Source: Prostheceraeus crozeri
Lineage: Eukaryota > Platyhelminthes > Polycladida > Euryleptidae
Length of the DNA: 64,000 nucleotides
Reading direction: 5' to 3'
Assembly (NCBI GenBank): GCA_907163375.1
Contig: CAJQUW010005534.1
Coordinates: 62,001 to 126,000, forward strand
Shown here: in pieces, positions 1 to 11,388 of the stretch
How the letters are laid out: every line of letters begins with the position of its first letter
Numbering within the stretch: the first letter of the stretch is position 1
Notes under the pieces: generated by a model
Databases searched by the model: none
Told to the model about the DNA's origin: nothing
The model's input: the letters and a program-made list of their open reading frames with translations, nothing else
Translations under genes and position numbers: made by a program

Positions 1-619
1 CTCATTGAAGCAAGATCGAGTGGTCGAACGATAATTTCGTTGGGTGAAACAAATTTTGATTTATTTTGTCGTCGCACCGAGGGCCGTTCGAAGATCGGAT
101 CGCGCTCTTGTGTAGTTACACCCAACTCGAAACGAAGTAACTTACACTGTATTGCAGCTATGTCGAGTTCCCAGCAGCTCAATTTTACAAGTAGCCGTGG
201 TTCATTCAAGTTGGAAAATTTCAATGAGTGGTTTCGTGGATTGATCGACTTATGCAACGTTCAAGGCATTGGAAACTCTACATTCGTGATCGACAACACT
301 CCAGGATGTGGTGTGCGTGGATGAAAATTTTCAAGTTCTTCGGTTGGCTCCATACTCGTATCTTTTAAATACCATCGAGCTGGCATGGAGTGTATTTAAA
401 TCGGCAGTGCAGAGAAAATTACGAGAAGCAATGCCCGAAATTTTGAATTATATACGACAACCAAATCGTCCAACGATCGCTGAATTCCGGATGCAATCTC
501 TTAGAGTAATAAACTGCTGGGTTTTGCCAGTCAAGTCGAGAAATATTGTCCACGTGTCATTCGCAGTGATAGTTTATCTGACTTGTGAATCTTCTGATAA
601 TGACACGATTATTCTGTAA
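1..619 (+). pseudogene. Tc1/mariner/IS630-like transposase, 3' part
   Basis: The frame is open from the window edge, so the 5' part lies outside. The translation resembles the DDE_3-type endonuclease of IS630/Tc1/mariner transposons: an early E-x-N-F-x-L-x-x-R-R-T-E-G-R-S block, then SNLHCIAAMSS, then FVIDNTP, which carries the second catalytic Asp. It continues in a second frame from about 308 with VLRLAPYSYLLNTIELAWS, the usual SP-x-LNP-x-E block that supplies the last acidic residue. The frame change near 310 coincides with loss of the CH-S stretch expected after the DN motif, so a small deletion broke the gene. No terminal repeat was identified downstream. Family assignment is from motifs only. 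Confidence 0.75.
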
Positions 620-1597
620 AAATTTTTATTAATATTGCGTCAACTAATAGACACTAATAGATAAGAACGAACACTACTAAAATATTAATTTATGCAAAAA
701 AATGGTCTTAACATCTTGTATCTATAACATATTTAAATTATTATATATATTTGTTAATATCCACCACTCTTATTTCAATGTGGTAACTAAATAAGATGAA
801 TAAGTAATCAAATAATTTATTTTTTATTAATATTCAAATAATTTATAGTCCATGAATTGTAATTAATTGATTATTAGTGCGCTTTTCTAAGTATATTTTT
901 AGAAGTTAGCGTCAAACCAAGCCACTATGACATCTTTAAAGTAATGACATATGTTCGTTGAAGTCTATTTGAAGCAGGTAGTGCTAACTTTGGTGACTAC
1001 GAAAGGATTCAGATGCATTAAAATAGACAAAACACTATCTAAAAAATGTGTGAAATAGAGTTTCACGAATGAGAAATTGAATTTCACTTACGTGAAATTG
1101 AATTGGAAATGGTATAAATTTAGTCGTTTCATTTGGCCTGGTATTCTAGATGCATAAAATGTTTTTTGAAGATAAATAACAACTATCAATAAGCCGCAGT
1201 GAAATCCGATTTACGGGAAAATCCCTCAGAATGTAATTCCACGATGCAAAGAATTGCCCTACAGATACTTTTTGAGTCGACCCTCTACCTACTATATACT
1301 TACTCTATGGTTTAATTGCAGTAATTCGTGGTCAATCAGTCAATCATTTTCCTACGCATGAGATCTTTCGATAGAAAAATCAAATAATTTCAACCAATTT
1401 TTACGGCAGTGAACACTGTTATCCTTCTGCCACGAATTAGTCTGACAAGAAAATTCCATGAATCAATTGTAACCACAACTTGTGATATCGCATTATGACC
1501 GTTTCCCGTATTCTCGCAGCTACCCGCTTCTCATTTTTTCATTTTAAGGCCAGTGGAATTAAAATTAATTTTTGGCTATGGTTCAATGGTTCCAGTC
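620..1597. other. intergenic, no recognised feature
   Basis: AT-rich sequence between the transposase remnant and the tandem duplication. I see no coding-like frame, terminal repeat or RNA gene here; a 73-codon open frame starting at 1495 runs across the duplication boundary and has no recognisable motif. Confidence 0.5.
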
Positions 1598-2774
1598 TTA
1601 TTGCATTTTTCGTCGAACCAAAATTAAAGATCTGCTTAAATTTCCGATATTCCGGGAATTTTTGGGTCACTGGCATCTATCTTATGCATAGCAGGTTAAT
1701 CAAACTTTGGTTTTGAATGAAGATTAAGAGATAAGAAGAAAATTTTTTTTTAAGTCAAGATTCATCATAACGCTCATTGTTACATTTAGTTTAAATTTTC
1801 ATCACATTCGTTGTATACATAAATACATGTGATAAATCAAATCCTAATCAGTGCCTCACATCATCATCATTTAAGTTGATGAAGCTGTAGTAAATTCTAA
1901 TATGCACAAGAAAACTTGGACAAAATAAAAACCAAATGCGTACATGGACGAAAATTCTACATGTACATTTAGATTTTAAAGAAAGCTGCTAAGCGAAACT
2001 ATCGATTGGCATGTCTGTTTATGTCTCATAATTTAACCATTTTCTTCTGCGAGCATAACTACTAGTTGTAATCTCAACTCATCACTAGAGATCAATCCGA
2101 TGAAGCCAAAACTACAAACTGAAATATTTAGGACCGCTCAAATAATGGAAGGCACTCTGAAGTCAGAAACACGTCTCTCAAAGCAGTGCTTCGTATTATT
2201 ATAGATGCGAGTACATGCACATTGTAATTCTACTGACATCCCTTGTATAAATGTAAAGTACTACTATCTGTCAACTAACTGCAATGACTGTCTGCATCGT
2301 GTTGCAAGTAAACATGAATTCCACTTGTCTCACTTGAAATGGCTATTCCCTCTGACTTCGTGTGAGGTTACTAGAGAAAAGTTATCATCACCCAAACACG
2401 CATTTACAGTCCATTTATGTACACACATTTACAGTGATTGAAGTAATTCCATGTTTACTCGTAGATTACAATGATAGTTAACATCATATATCAGTTAACA
2501 TGCGAGCGTATTTCATAGTTGCCGAATCTCATAAAATGTTGGTTGACCATGTTTTTTGGTATTTCCATTTGAGCTTCATTGAAGCCGAGTAGAAAACTTG
2601 CAATGATTTATCAACAAGCATATAAAGCAGTACAAGCTCCCCTTATCAAATGAGTCTTTAAGAATTACTTCAGCGTGAATACAGGTCAAGTTAGGTCAAT
2701 ATTAGAAGCTTGAAGAACAGATAAAAGCCGAAATTGAAAATCACGCAGTTATGACTGACAGTGTTTGAAATTTG

Positions 2775-3283
2775 GGTAAAGGCGCAGAATCGGGTAATGA
2801 ACTATATGCCGTAAGTTTCCTTGTGCGAATCGGGTGATAAACTCCAGAAGCGCTCCGCTGATATCAGCATCAGATCTAGCTACTACACATCACACATTGT
2901 CATCTCTACTGTGTCTTATATCTCTCAAGTCACTTTTTCCTTCGCTCAATCATCTTACCATGCCAGGTGAAAGACCACGCTCACAAACATCAATCGATCA
3001 GGACGATTCCATTCTGATTTCTACACTTTGATCGAAAATTGGCCCTATCCCAAGTAATTTCTGACGAATTAGCTTGCTTACAACAGATAGCCAAAGATTA
3101 ATGCGCAATCAAGTGACATTGAAAAGCTTCTGGTAACTAAATGAACTTTATATTCCATTTTCTAGTAAGTGTTTTAATTTTATTGCTAGTTTATTAGATA
3201 TGTTTGGATCTATTACGCATGTCTTAGCTTATTATCCACATCGGCATTATATGGAGTTTATTACCCGATTCTGCACCTTTGCC
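2775..3283. mobile_element. hAT-type MITE (509 bp) in duplication copy 1
   Basis: Terminal inverted repeats: the left end starts GGTAAAGGCGCAGAATCGGG and the right end read in reverse starts GGCAAAGGTGCAGAATCGGG, and the match continues through GTAAT. The element is flanked on both sides by the perfect 8-bp direct repeat GAAATTTG (2767-2774 and 3284-3291), the target-site length of hAT transposons. No transposase is inside, so it is non-autonomous. The superfamily rests on target-site length only. Confidence 0.85.
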
Positions 3284-3570
3284 GAAATTTGATATGATTC
3301 AATTGTTTGAGTGAAAGTAATATCCATTTCGGAGACCGGTCAAATACTCAGTTTAGAGTTCGGCAAACCAAAATTCGTAGTTTCGACTTGGATTGCTGTT
3401 ACTTTCGTCAAATTTTGATTTTGTAAGTTTCGTCCATATCTTGACTTCATGATATAAATTAATGAATTACATGATTCATAGCAACCAAGACCTCAGTAGC
3501 CCACTTTGAAGGTGTCAAGTTATGAGTAATTTGCGGTGTGATAATTGTGGACAATATTTTATGATAGCGG

Positions 3571-3790
3571 CATCTGTGGCACAGTGGTCAAGTACTTGGC
3601 CTAGCGATCTCTTGGTCTTGAGGTCCTAGAACGTCTCATGGGAAGTCGGCAGGTAGGTTGTCCGGACTACTGGTGTCACAGCGTTCTCTCTGAGGTCCGC
3701 CGATGACAGCACCATCCAAGTCCCCACTGGGGAGTAGTGACGTTTAAGGTTTGGTCGCTTACTATTCAACGTTTTCTGTGAGATTGAAAA
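3571..3790 (+). mobile_element. tRNA-derived SINE (copy 1)
   Basis: The head has a good pol III A-box-like motif (TGGCACAGTGG). A decayed B-box-like GGTCCTAGAAC follows about 40 bases later. The body (CTAGCGATCT..., GGAAGTCG...CAGG.AGGT, CCGGACTA) is shared with sequence at 16990-17110, whose B-box region is better kept (GAGGTCGAGCCCC). A tRNA-like head on a dispersed body is the SINE pattern. Ends are approximate. Confidence 0.6.
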
Positions 3791-4079
3791 GAGTATAGCT
3801 AGATGTGCACACCAGCAGACACTAATTTATCAAAAAAAATCATTTTGTTTTCAATCAGATGTCCGCTTTCCCCTGTATGGTTACTGTTGTATTTCCGAGA
3901 AATAGCCAAGACATAATGACGACATGGCCGCTAGAATCTATATTAGCCAACGTTCAATATCATGATGTTGTAGTATTCAGGAGACACCTTGATAATCCTG
4001 GAAAGAAATAAAAAACTGTTGAAATTTTCTAAGCTGCAGAAATGTGGCACAGCTGTTTACTGCGTGTAGATAACTACAT

Positions 4080-4330
4080 GGATATCGCCTTCTGCCTCAG
4101 TCTACAGACAGTGGGAGAGGCCAATTCTGATGTCAGTGTCATAGGATAGGCCAATTACAGGTCACCGACCACCTGGAAGACCTAAGGAGACTTGGCAAGC
4201 CTGTATCTAAGAAGACCTGGAGTCTCTAGAGGTGTCGGAAGACTTTGCTCTAGATCCTTCAAAATGGAAACGTATCATCGCAACTTCTTCCAGCCCCGGA
4301 ACCGGGAAGAAGAGACGTAAAACGAGGAAG
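4080..4330 (+). pseudogene. LINE ORF2 C-terminal fragment (copy 1)
   Basis: One frame reads TGHRPPGRPKETWQACI, a stop, then EDLESLEVSEDFALDPSKW and a basic tail. This matches the C-terminal G-R-P-x-x-x-W-x-x-x-x-x-x-D-L ... W tail of RTE/CR1-like non-LTR retrotransposons such as the element at 45-48.5 kb. It is a short 5'-truncated remnant with at least one internal stop. Confidence 0.6.
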
Positions 4331-4929
4331 TAAGAAGTACGTATGACAAAAGCAGGTAAACCTCTATCTGCAAGTATTTCTAGTGGAATAATGGTGATGA
4401 TTATATTTCAACCTGTCAACAAGTGTAACAAATGTGTGACACAGAGTTGACATAATTTAGTTATTATCAAGGTTCAATCGATTCTCCTGTCTTTCGACCT
4501 TATTTCCATTGATGAGCCACGCAGCATTCGAGAGCTTATGCTCTCACCTTTAGATGGGATATCATGTATTCCCATCCGTTAGTACTTAAGGTGGACAGAT
4601 GTTAGAAAGTTAAAATCGTCTATTTTTAGAAATCGCTAATTATTGATATGAAAACATGTGAGCATAGCATAGAAATGAATCAGGCAGTGAAAGGTACTGA
4701 GCTTTCTCTTGATGTATTGCTCGTTGAAATCGATAAACTTTTAGAGAAGCTGTGATGTTCCAAAAATTGCTGGTTTTCTGCTTCTGTTGATTGTTGAAAA
4801 GTAGCTTACATCTTCCAGATAAGCTGTAAACAAAGCTTCTATTCGGTTCCGAATTCATTCTGCGTCATGATGACTGAGTCGAATCTAGTGAAAGTGCTTT
4901 TTAAAGGTGCGATGTGAATAAATGGCCGA

Positions 4930-5330
4930 AATGAGCTGAATATCTAAAAGGATAGCATGAATTCCTATGGATACTCGAAGGATTTTCAAAGGCATATTTT
5001 TCCTTTGTCATCCCAATTGAGTGATCTATCCTCCCACTGGATTTGCATGGACGACAGCGCCACTTGCCACCGAGATACGTGACTAATTTACTCAAAAGAT
5101 CAAACCGGCATACGAACTTTGAAATGTCACGCTTACTCTCCAGAACTCAACCTGATTGAAAATGTCTGCAGTTCATCGAAACGCGATCAATTATTCCTGG
5201 AGATGGTCTTTCTCGACTTTTCTAGAAATTTTGTTATAAGCGGGAGAGCTTATATCAAGTAGTAATCAAACGCTTGATCGAAAATGTGCCTTCCCAGATT
5301 CGATAAGTGCTCAATCAGTGATTATTTGTG
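4930..5330 (+). pseudogene. Tc1-like transposase fragment (copy 1)
   Basis: The plus-strand translation contains WICMDDSATCHR followed by CHAYSPELNLIENV, the second and third catalytic blocks (D-N/S-A-x-C-H and SP-x-LN-x-IEN) of a Tc1-family transposase. Stops and frame changes interrupt it and the N-terminal half is missing. It sits directly upstream of a LINE 3' end, so one element may have landed in the other, though the boundary is not visible. Confidence 0.65.
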
Positions 5331-5359
5331 CCAGTGAGACGTGGCCAATCACTGTGGAG

Positions 5360-5773
5360 GACCTCAATCGTTTGAACCGCAGTGACAATGCGATGATCAG
5401 ATGGGTCTGTTCCAAACGGCTAGCTGATCGGGTTCCTACTTAGAATCTCAGGAGACTGTTTGGCATCCACCCATTGGAAGCTTTCATTCGATGGGGAAGA
5501 CTCCGCTGGTATGGTCATGCAAGAAGAGTGCAAGAGGACTCCTGGCCAAAGGAAGTGATAAATCTGGAGGTAGAAGGACGCAAGCCAAGTGAACAGCCGA
5601 AGAAGAGATGGTGCGACAACATGCGAGCCGACTCCAAGGCGTTAAACCTTGGGCGTATTGACGTTCAAGATCGGAATGCGTGGAGAACCGCCATAAGACC
5701 GGATCGACGTTTGCCGACGTCCAACACTCGAAACACGGGGGGGGGGATGGACGATAAATCGTGGAGTAAGTGA
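5360..5773 (+). pseudogene. LINE ORF2 C-terminus (copy 1)
   Basis: The frame reads NAMIRWVCSKRLADRVPT, a stop, then a 99-codon stretch with IRWGRLRWYGHARR, KKRWCDNM and DRNAWRTAIRPDRRLP. This is the R-L-R-W-x-G-H-V/A-x-R ... P-x-x-R-W-x-D ... D-R-x-x-W-R tail of RTE/CR1-like reverse transcriptases. The open stretch itself starts at 5474. Nothing 5' of the tail remains, as expected from incomplete reverse transcription. It ends in a G run and a short unique tail. Confidence 0.75.
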
Positions 5774-5840
5774 CAGTTGCGGGTTACGAAATATTAATGA
5801 CCACCAGGAAACGTGTCATGGAACCTGCAGTTGCACTTCA

Positions 5841-5852
5841 TTTTGCACTTCA
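5841..5852. other. 12-bp filler at the duplication junction
   Basis: The 12 bases TTTTGCACTTCA separate the two copies. GCACTTCA repeats the last bases of copy 1 (ending at 5840), so the filler looks templated from the adjacent end. That pattern fits an end-joining or replication-slippage junction rather than homologous unequal crossing-over. Confidence 0.7.
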
Positions 5853-7023
5853 TTATTGCATTTTTCGTCGAACCAAAATTAAAGATCTGCTTAAATTTCC
5901 GATATTCCGGGAATTTTTGGGTCACTGGCATCTATCTTATGCATAGCAGGTTAATCAAACTTTGGTTTTGAATGAAGATTAAGAGATAAGAAGAAAATTT
6001 TTTTTTAAGTCAAGATTCATCATAACGCTCATTGTTACATTTAGTTTAAATTTTCATCACATTCGTTGTATACATAAATACATGTGATAAATCAAATCCT
6101 AATCAGTGCCTCACATCATCATCATTTAAGTTGATGAAGCTGTAGTAAATTCTAATATGCACAAGAAAACTTGGACAAAATAAAAACCAAATGCGTACAT
6201 GGACGAAAATTCTACATGTACATTTAGATTTTAAAGAAAGCTGCTAAGCGAAACTATCGATTGGCATGTCTGTTTATGTCTCATAATTTAACCATTTTCT
6301 TCTGCGAGCATAACTACTAGTTGTAATCTCAACTCATCACTAGAGATCAATCCGATGAAGCCAAAACTACAAACTGAAATATTTAGGACCGCTCAAATAA
6401 TGGAAGGCACTCTGAAGTCAGAAACACGTCTCTCAAAGCAGTGCTTCGTATTATTATAGATGCGAGTACATGCACATTGTAATTCTACTGACATCCCTTG
6501 TATAAATGTAAAGTACTACTATCTGTCAACTAACTGCAATGACTGTCTGCATCGTGTTGCAAGTAAACATGAATTCCACTTGTCTCACTTGAAATGGCTA
6601 TTCCCTCTGACTTCGTGTGAGGTTACTAAGTTATCATCACCCAAACACTCATTTACAGTCCATTTATGTACACACATTTACAGTGATTGAAGTAATTCCA
6701 TGTTTACTCGTAGATTACAATGATAGTTAACATCATATATCAGTTAACATGCGAGCGTATTTCATAGTTGCCGAATCTCATAAAATGTTGGTTGACCATG
6801 TTTTTTGGTATTTCCATTTGAGCTTCATTGAAGCCGAGTAGAAAACTTGCAATGATTTATCAACAAGCATATAAAGCAGTACAAGCTCCCCTTATCAAAT
6901 GAGTCTTTAAGAATTACTTCAGCGTGAATACAGGTCAAGTTAGGTCAATATTAGAAGCTTGAAGAACAGATAAAAGCCGAAATTGAAAATCACGCAGTTA
7001 TGACTGACAGTGTTTGAAATTTG

Positions 7024-7532
7024 GGTAAAGGCGCAGAATCGGGTAATGAACTATATGCCGTAAGTTTCCTTGTGCGAATCGGGTGATAAACTCCAGAAGC
7101 GCTCCGCTGATATCAGCATCAGATCTAGCTACTACACATCACACATTGTCATCTCTACTGTGTCTTATATCTCTCAGGTCACTTTTTCCTTCGCTCAATC
7201 ATCTTACCATGCCAGGTGAAAGACCACGCTCACAAACATCAATCGATCAGGACGATTCCATTCTGATTTCTACACTTTGATCGAAAATTGGCCCTATCCC
7301 AAGTAATTTCTGACGAATTAGCTTGCTTACAACAGATAGCCAAAGATTAATGCGCAATCAAGTGACATTGAAAAGCTTCTGGTAACTAAATGAACTTTAT
7401 ATTCGATTTTCTAGTAAGTGTTTTAATTTTATTGCTAGTTTATTAGATATGTTTGGATCTATTACGCATGTCTTAGCTTATTATCCACATCGGCATTATA
7501 TGGAGTTTATTACCCGATTCTGCACCTTTGCC
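7024..7532. mobile_element. hAT-type MITE (509 bp) in duplication copy 2
   Basis: The duplicated copy of the element at 2775-3283, also 509 bp, with the same inverted ends and the same GAAATTTG target duplications at 7016-7023 and 7533-7540. It arrived by segmental duplication, not by separate insertion. Confidence 0.85.
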
Positions 7533-7819
7533 GAAATTTGATGTGATTCAATTGTTTGAGTGAAAGTAATATCCATTTCGGAGACCGGTCAAATACTCAG
7601 TTTAGAGTTCGGCAAACCAAAATTCGTAGTTTCGACTTGGATTGCAGTTACTTTCGTCAAATTTTGATTTTGTAAGTTTCGTCCATATCTTGACTTCATG
7701 ATATAAATTAATGAATTTCATGATTCATAGCAACCGAGACCTCAGTAGCCCACTTTGAAGGTGTCAAGTTATGAGTAATTTGCGGTGTGATAATTGTGGA
7801 CAATATTTTATGATAGCGG

Positions 7820-8039
7820 CATCTGTGGCACAGTGGTCAAGTACTTGGCCTAGCGATCTCTTGGTCTTGAGGTCCTAGAACGTCTCATGGGAAGTCGGCA
7901 GGTAGGTTGTCCGGACTACTGGTGTCACAGCGTTCTCTCTGAGGTCCGCCGATGACAGCACCATCCAAGTCCCCACTGGGGAGTAGTGACGTTTAAGGTT
8001 TGGTCGCTTACTATTCAACGTTTTCTGTGAGATTGAAAA
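7820..8039 (+). mobile_element. tRNA-derived SINE (copy 2)
   Basis: Duplicated copy of the SINE at 3571-3790 inside the second tandem unit; nearly identical, with one clear base change near 8059 just beyond its end. Confidence 0.6.
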
Positions 8040-8328
8040 GAGTATAGCTAGATGTGCAAACCAGCAGACACTAATTTATCAAAAAAAATCATTTTGTTTT
8101 CAATCAGATGTCCGCTTTCCCCTGTATGGTTACTATTGTATTTCCGGGAAATAGCCAAGACATAATGACGACATGGCCGCTAGAATCTATATTAGCCAAC
8201 GTTCAATATCATGATGTTTTAGTATTCAGGAGACACCTTGATAATCCTGGAGAGAAATAAAAAACCGTTGAAATTTTCTAAGCTGCAGAAATGTGGCACA
8301 GCTGTTTACTGCGTGTAGATAACTACAT

Positions 8329-8579
8329 GGATATCGCCTTCTGCCTCAGTCTACAAACAGTGGGAGAGGCCAATTCTGATGTCAGTGTCATAGGATAGGC
8401 CAATTACAGGTCACCGACCACCTGGAAGACCTAAGGAGACTTGGCAAGCCTGTATCTAAGAAGACCTGGAGTCTCTAGAGGTGTCGGAAGACTTTGCTCT
8501 AGATCCTTCAAAATGGAAACGTATCATCGCAACTTCTTCCAGCCCCGGAACCGGGAAGAAGAGACGTAAAACGAGGAAG
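8329..8579 (+). pseudogene. LINE ORF2 C-terminal fragment (copy 2)
   Basis: The copy of the 4080-4330 remnant carried in the second tandem unit, with the same frame and stop. Confidence 0.6.
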
Positions 8580-9179
8580 TAAGAAGTACGTATGACAAAA
8601 GCAGGTAAACCTCTATCTGCAAGTATTTCTAGTGGAATAATGGTGATGATTATATTTCAACCTGTCAACAAGTGTAACAAATGTGTGACACAGAGTTGAC
8701 ATAATTTAGTTATTATCAAGGTTCAATCGATTCTCCTGTCTTTCGACCTTATTTCCATTGATGAGCCACGCAGCATTCGAGAGCTTATGCTCTCACCTTT
8801 AGATGGGATATCATGTATTCCCATCCGTTAGTACTTAAGGTGGACAGATGTTAGAAAGTTAAAATCGTCTATTTTTAGAAATCGCTAATTATTGATATGA
8901 AAACATGTGAGCATAGCATAGAAATGAATCAGGCAGTGAAAGGTACTGAGCTTTCTCTTGATGTATTGCTCGTTGAAATCGATAAACTTTTAGAGAAGCT
9001 GTGATGTTCCAAAAATTGCTGGTTTTCTGCTTCTGTTGATTGTTGAAAAGTAGCTTACATCTTCCAGATAAGCTGTAAACAAAGCTTCTATTCGGTTCCG
9101 AATTCATTCTGCGTCATGATGACTGAGTCGAATCTAGTGAAAGTGCTTTTTAAAGGTGCGATGTGAATAAATGGCCGAA

Positions 9180-9585
9180 ATGAGCTGAATATCTAAAAGG
9201 ATAGCATGAATTCCTATGGATACTCGAAGGATTTTCAAAGGCATATTTTTCCTTTGTCATCCCAATTGAGTGATCTATCCTCCCACTGGATTTGCATGGA
9301 CGACAGCGCCACTTGCCACCGAGATACGTGACTAATTTACTCAAAAGATCAAACCGGCATACGAACTTTGAAATGTCACGCTTACTCTCCAGAGCTAAAC
9401 CTGATTGAAAATGTCTGCAGTTCATCGAAACGCGATCAATTATTCCTGGAGATGGTCTCTCTCAACTTTTCTAGAAATTTTGTTATAAGCGGGAGAGCTT
9501 ATATCAAGTAGTAATTAAACGCTTGATGATCGAAAATGTGCCTTCCCAGATTCGATAAGTGCTCAATCAGTGATTATTTGTGCCA
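9180..9585 (+). pseudogene. Tc1-like transposase fragment (copy 2)
   Basis: Duplicate of the fragment at 4930-5330 in the second tandem unit. It carries a 3-bp insertion near 9530 relative to copy 1. Confidence 0.65.
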
Positions 9586-9611
9586 GTGAGACGTGGCCAA
9601 TCACTGTGGAG

Positions 9612-10025
9612 GACCTCAATCGTTTGAACGGCAGTGACAATGCGATGATCAGATGGGTCTGTTCCGAACGGCTAGCTGATCGGGTTCCTACTTAGAATCT
9701 CAGGAGACTGTTTGGCATCCACCCATTGGAAGCTTTCATTCGATGGGGAAGACTCCGCTGGTATGGTCATGCAAGAAGAGTGCAAGAGGACTCCTGGCCA
9801 AAGGAAGTGATAAATCTGGAAGTAGAAGGATGCAAGCCAAGTGAACAGCCGAAGAAAAGATGGTGCGACAACATGCGAGCCGACTCCAAGGCGTTAAACC
9901 TTGGGCGTATTGACGTTCAAGATCGGAATGCGTGGAGAACCGCCATAAGACCGGATCGACGTTTGCCGACGTCCAACACTCGAAACACGGGGGGGGGAAT
10001 GGACGATAAATCGTGGAGTGAGTAA
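9612..10025 (+). pseudogene. LINE ORF2 C-terminus (copy 2)
   Basis: Second tandem copy of the LINE tail at 5360-5773, with the same motifs and a few substitutions (for example a Cys codon replacing an Arg codon near 9830). It ends SWSE rather than SWSK. Confidence 0.75.
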
Positions 10026-10096
10026 GTGACAGTTGCGGGTTACGAAATATTAATGACCACCAGGAAACGTGTCATGGAACCTGCAGTTGCACTTCA

Positions 10097-11072
10097 CAAC
10101 AAAGGAAAATATATTTCAACCTTCATTTACATTTATTTGTCAAATGGGTATCTGTAATTGACTTATTTTACTAAAATTTGACAAGCTGTAAGTGGTCCAC
10201 TTTATTCGTCATCACAGCAGCACGCTTAATGAAGTCACACTCAACATCGCGGTAACTAATGAAGATTTGATCAAATTTCAGCTTTGGTTTGCCGAACTTT
10301 CGACATAAAATGTGGTAGTACTGTCTTTGACCTCAACTTTCCAGTCAGCTTCTGACTGAAGTAATGAATAATTCTATTCGGCCGATTACATTCCACTGAT
10401 ATCAATACAGAGTAGCTAAGCTATACATTTTTATAGCTTAGCTACTCTGTACAGCATAATAAGCTCCAGCGCCAGCCCGATCCACACCATTCCGCTTCCT
10501 TTTCAAATTGCCTTCTGCATTCTGTTATTCTGGAATTGAAACTGTAAAACAAAGTTCTAATCTTCTTTCACTGAGTTGACAAATTTAGAATATCACTAAT
10601 TTCTAAACTATAATAGGTACTTTCACGAAATTTTGAAAGCCAGGTAATTTTTTCGCAAGAAGAATCACCAGCATGTTTCCAGTTACTTCGTGGTATAAGA
10701 ATCAATTCCAAGTACTGACATGCGAAACAGTAGAGGCACTCGTGTCAAATGCCGCACATTTTTTACTAAGGCTAAATACTAATGATCATTCTGTGAAATA
10801 GCGTAACTGCCATCACATTCTGATTCATCGTTAAAATCACATAGATCCATTGTGCATAATGGTGAAAGCATAGGTTGACAGGGCGTTAATTTGTTAATTC
10901 GTATGCAACAATGGATCAGTGGAGTAATTAGCAAATCAAATCAAAGTGCGAGCAAACAGAAACATTGGTAGCGCACTACGCCAACTTTGTACAAATCAAG
11001 CTACAGAGTGTATAGAAGCGCAAAGCATTAAAATAACTAAAGCTGATGAACAACACTCGCTCGCACACATTT
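10097..11072. other. 3' flank / possible 3' UTR of the Dok-7-like gene
   Basis: Unique AT-rich sequence downstream of the Dok-7-like stop codon on the minus strand. The nearest clear AATAAA-type signal on that strand is at about 10199-10204 (TTTATT on plus), roughly 870 bases past the stop, so a long 3' UTR containing the hairpin at 10406-10451 is possible. No coding sequence was recognised. Confidence 0.4.
10406..10451. repeat. perfect 20-bp hairpin
   Basis: The 20-base arm TACAGAGTAGCTAAGCTATA is followed by a 6-base spacer (CATTTT) and its exact reverse complement. No mismatch is present. The stem is too short for an ordinary animal pri-miRNA; it could be a snap-back mutation or a structured 3' UTR element. 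Confidence 0.9.
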
Positions 11073-11388
11073 TCACCTTGTTCTGCTAGAAGCATTAATA
11101 CTGGGTCCGGGACCGCTAGGCGTTCGGTCCTCACGGATAGGCGATAAAGCTACATCGGCGCCGCCTACTGAGTTGCCAAGAGCATCTGGAGGAGAGGATG
11201 ATGCCGCTGAGGCAGACGAGAAAAGTGGATTGTCATCGAATACTTCATCGTCACCGTCTGCCTCTACGGATGGAGAGCGGAAACTCGCCACGTCTTTGGC
11301 TAGTGTACCTGATGCACTACCAACAGACGAGCTACCTCCACTGAAATCCGTCTCACTTCGAGAGCGTCTCTTGAAAAGTCTACAGGTT
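11073..11388 (-). CDS. dok7: Dok-7-like protein, last coding exon
   Basis: The acceptor is TTATTATTTCAG just before the exon. The exon begins one base into a codon, matching the phase left by the exon ending at 17418, and reads TCRLFKRRSRSETDFSGG, then an acidic and serine-rich run, ending SSRTR-stop. It gives 104 whole residues, disordered by composition, with no tyrosine. The basic KRRSRSE start could be a phosphorylation or 14-3-3-type site, but that is inference. GC content is clearly higher than in the surrounding intron. Splicing of the four exons keeps one frame of 477 residues. Confidence 0.75.

Larger units (their letters stand above)
1598..5840. repeat. tandem duplication, copy 1 (4.24 kb)
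   Basis: Copy 1 of a direct duplication. It aligns with 5853-10096 over its whole length, starting at TTATTGCATTTTTCG and ending at CTGCAGTTGCACTTCA. By eye I count about 25-30 substitutions and a few short indels, for example a 6-bp difference near 2373 and a 3-bp one near 5277, so identity is about 99%. The unit carries an hAT-type MITE, a SINE, a Tc1 fragment and two LINE 3' ends, each present in both copies, so the duplication postdates all of them. Confidence 0.95.
5853..10096. repeat. tandem duplication, copy 2 (4.24 kb)
   Basis: Second copy of the unit at 1598-5840, in the same orientation at an offset of about 4255 bp, drifting slightly through small indels. Differences from copy 1 are scattered rather than clustered, as expected for independent divergence after one event. 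Its right edge passes directly into unique sequence at 10097. Confidence 0.95.
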
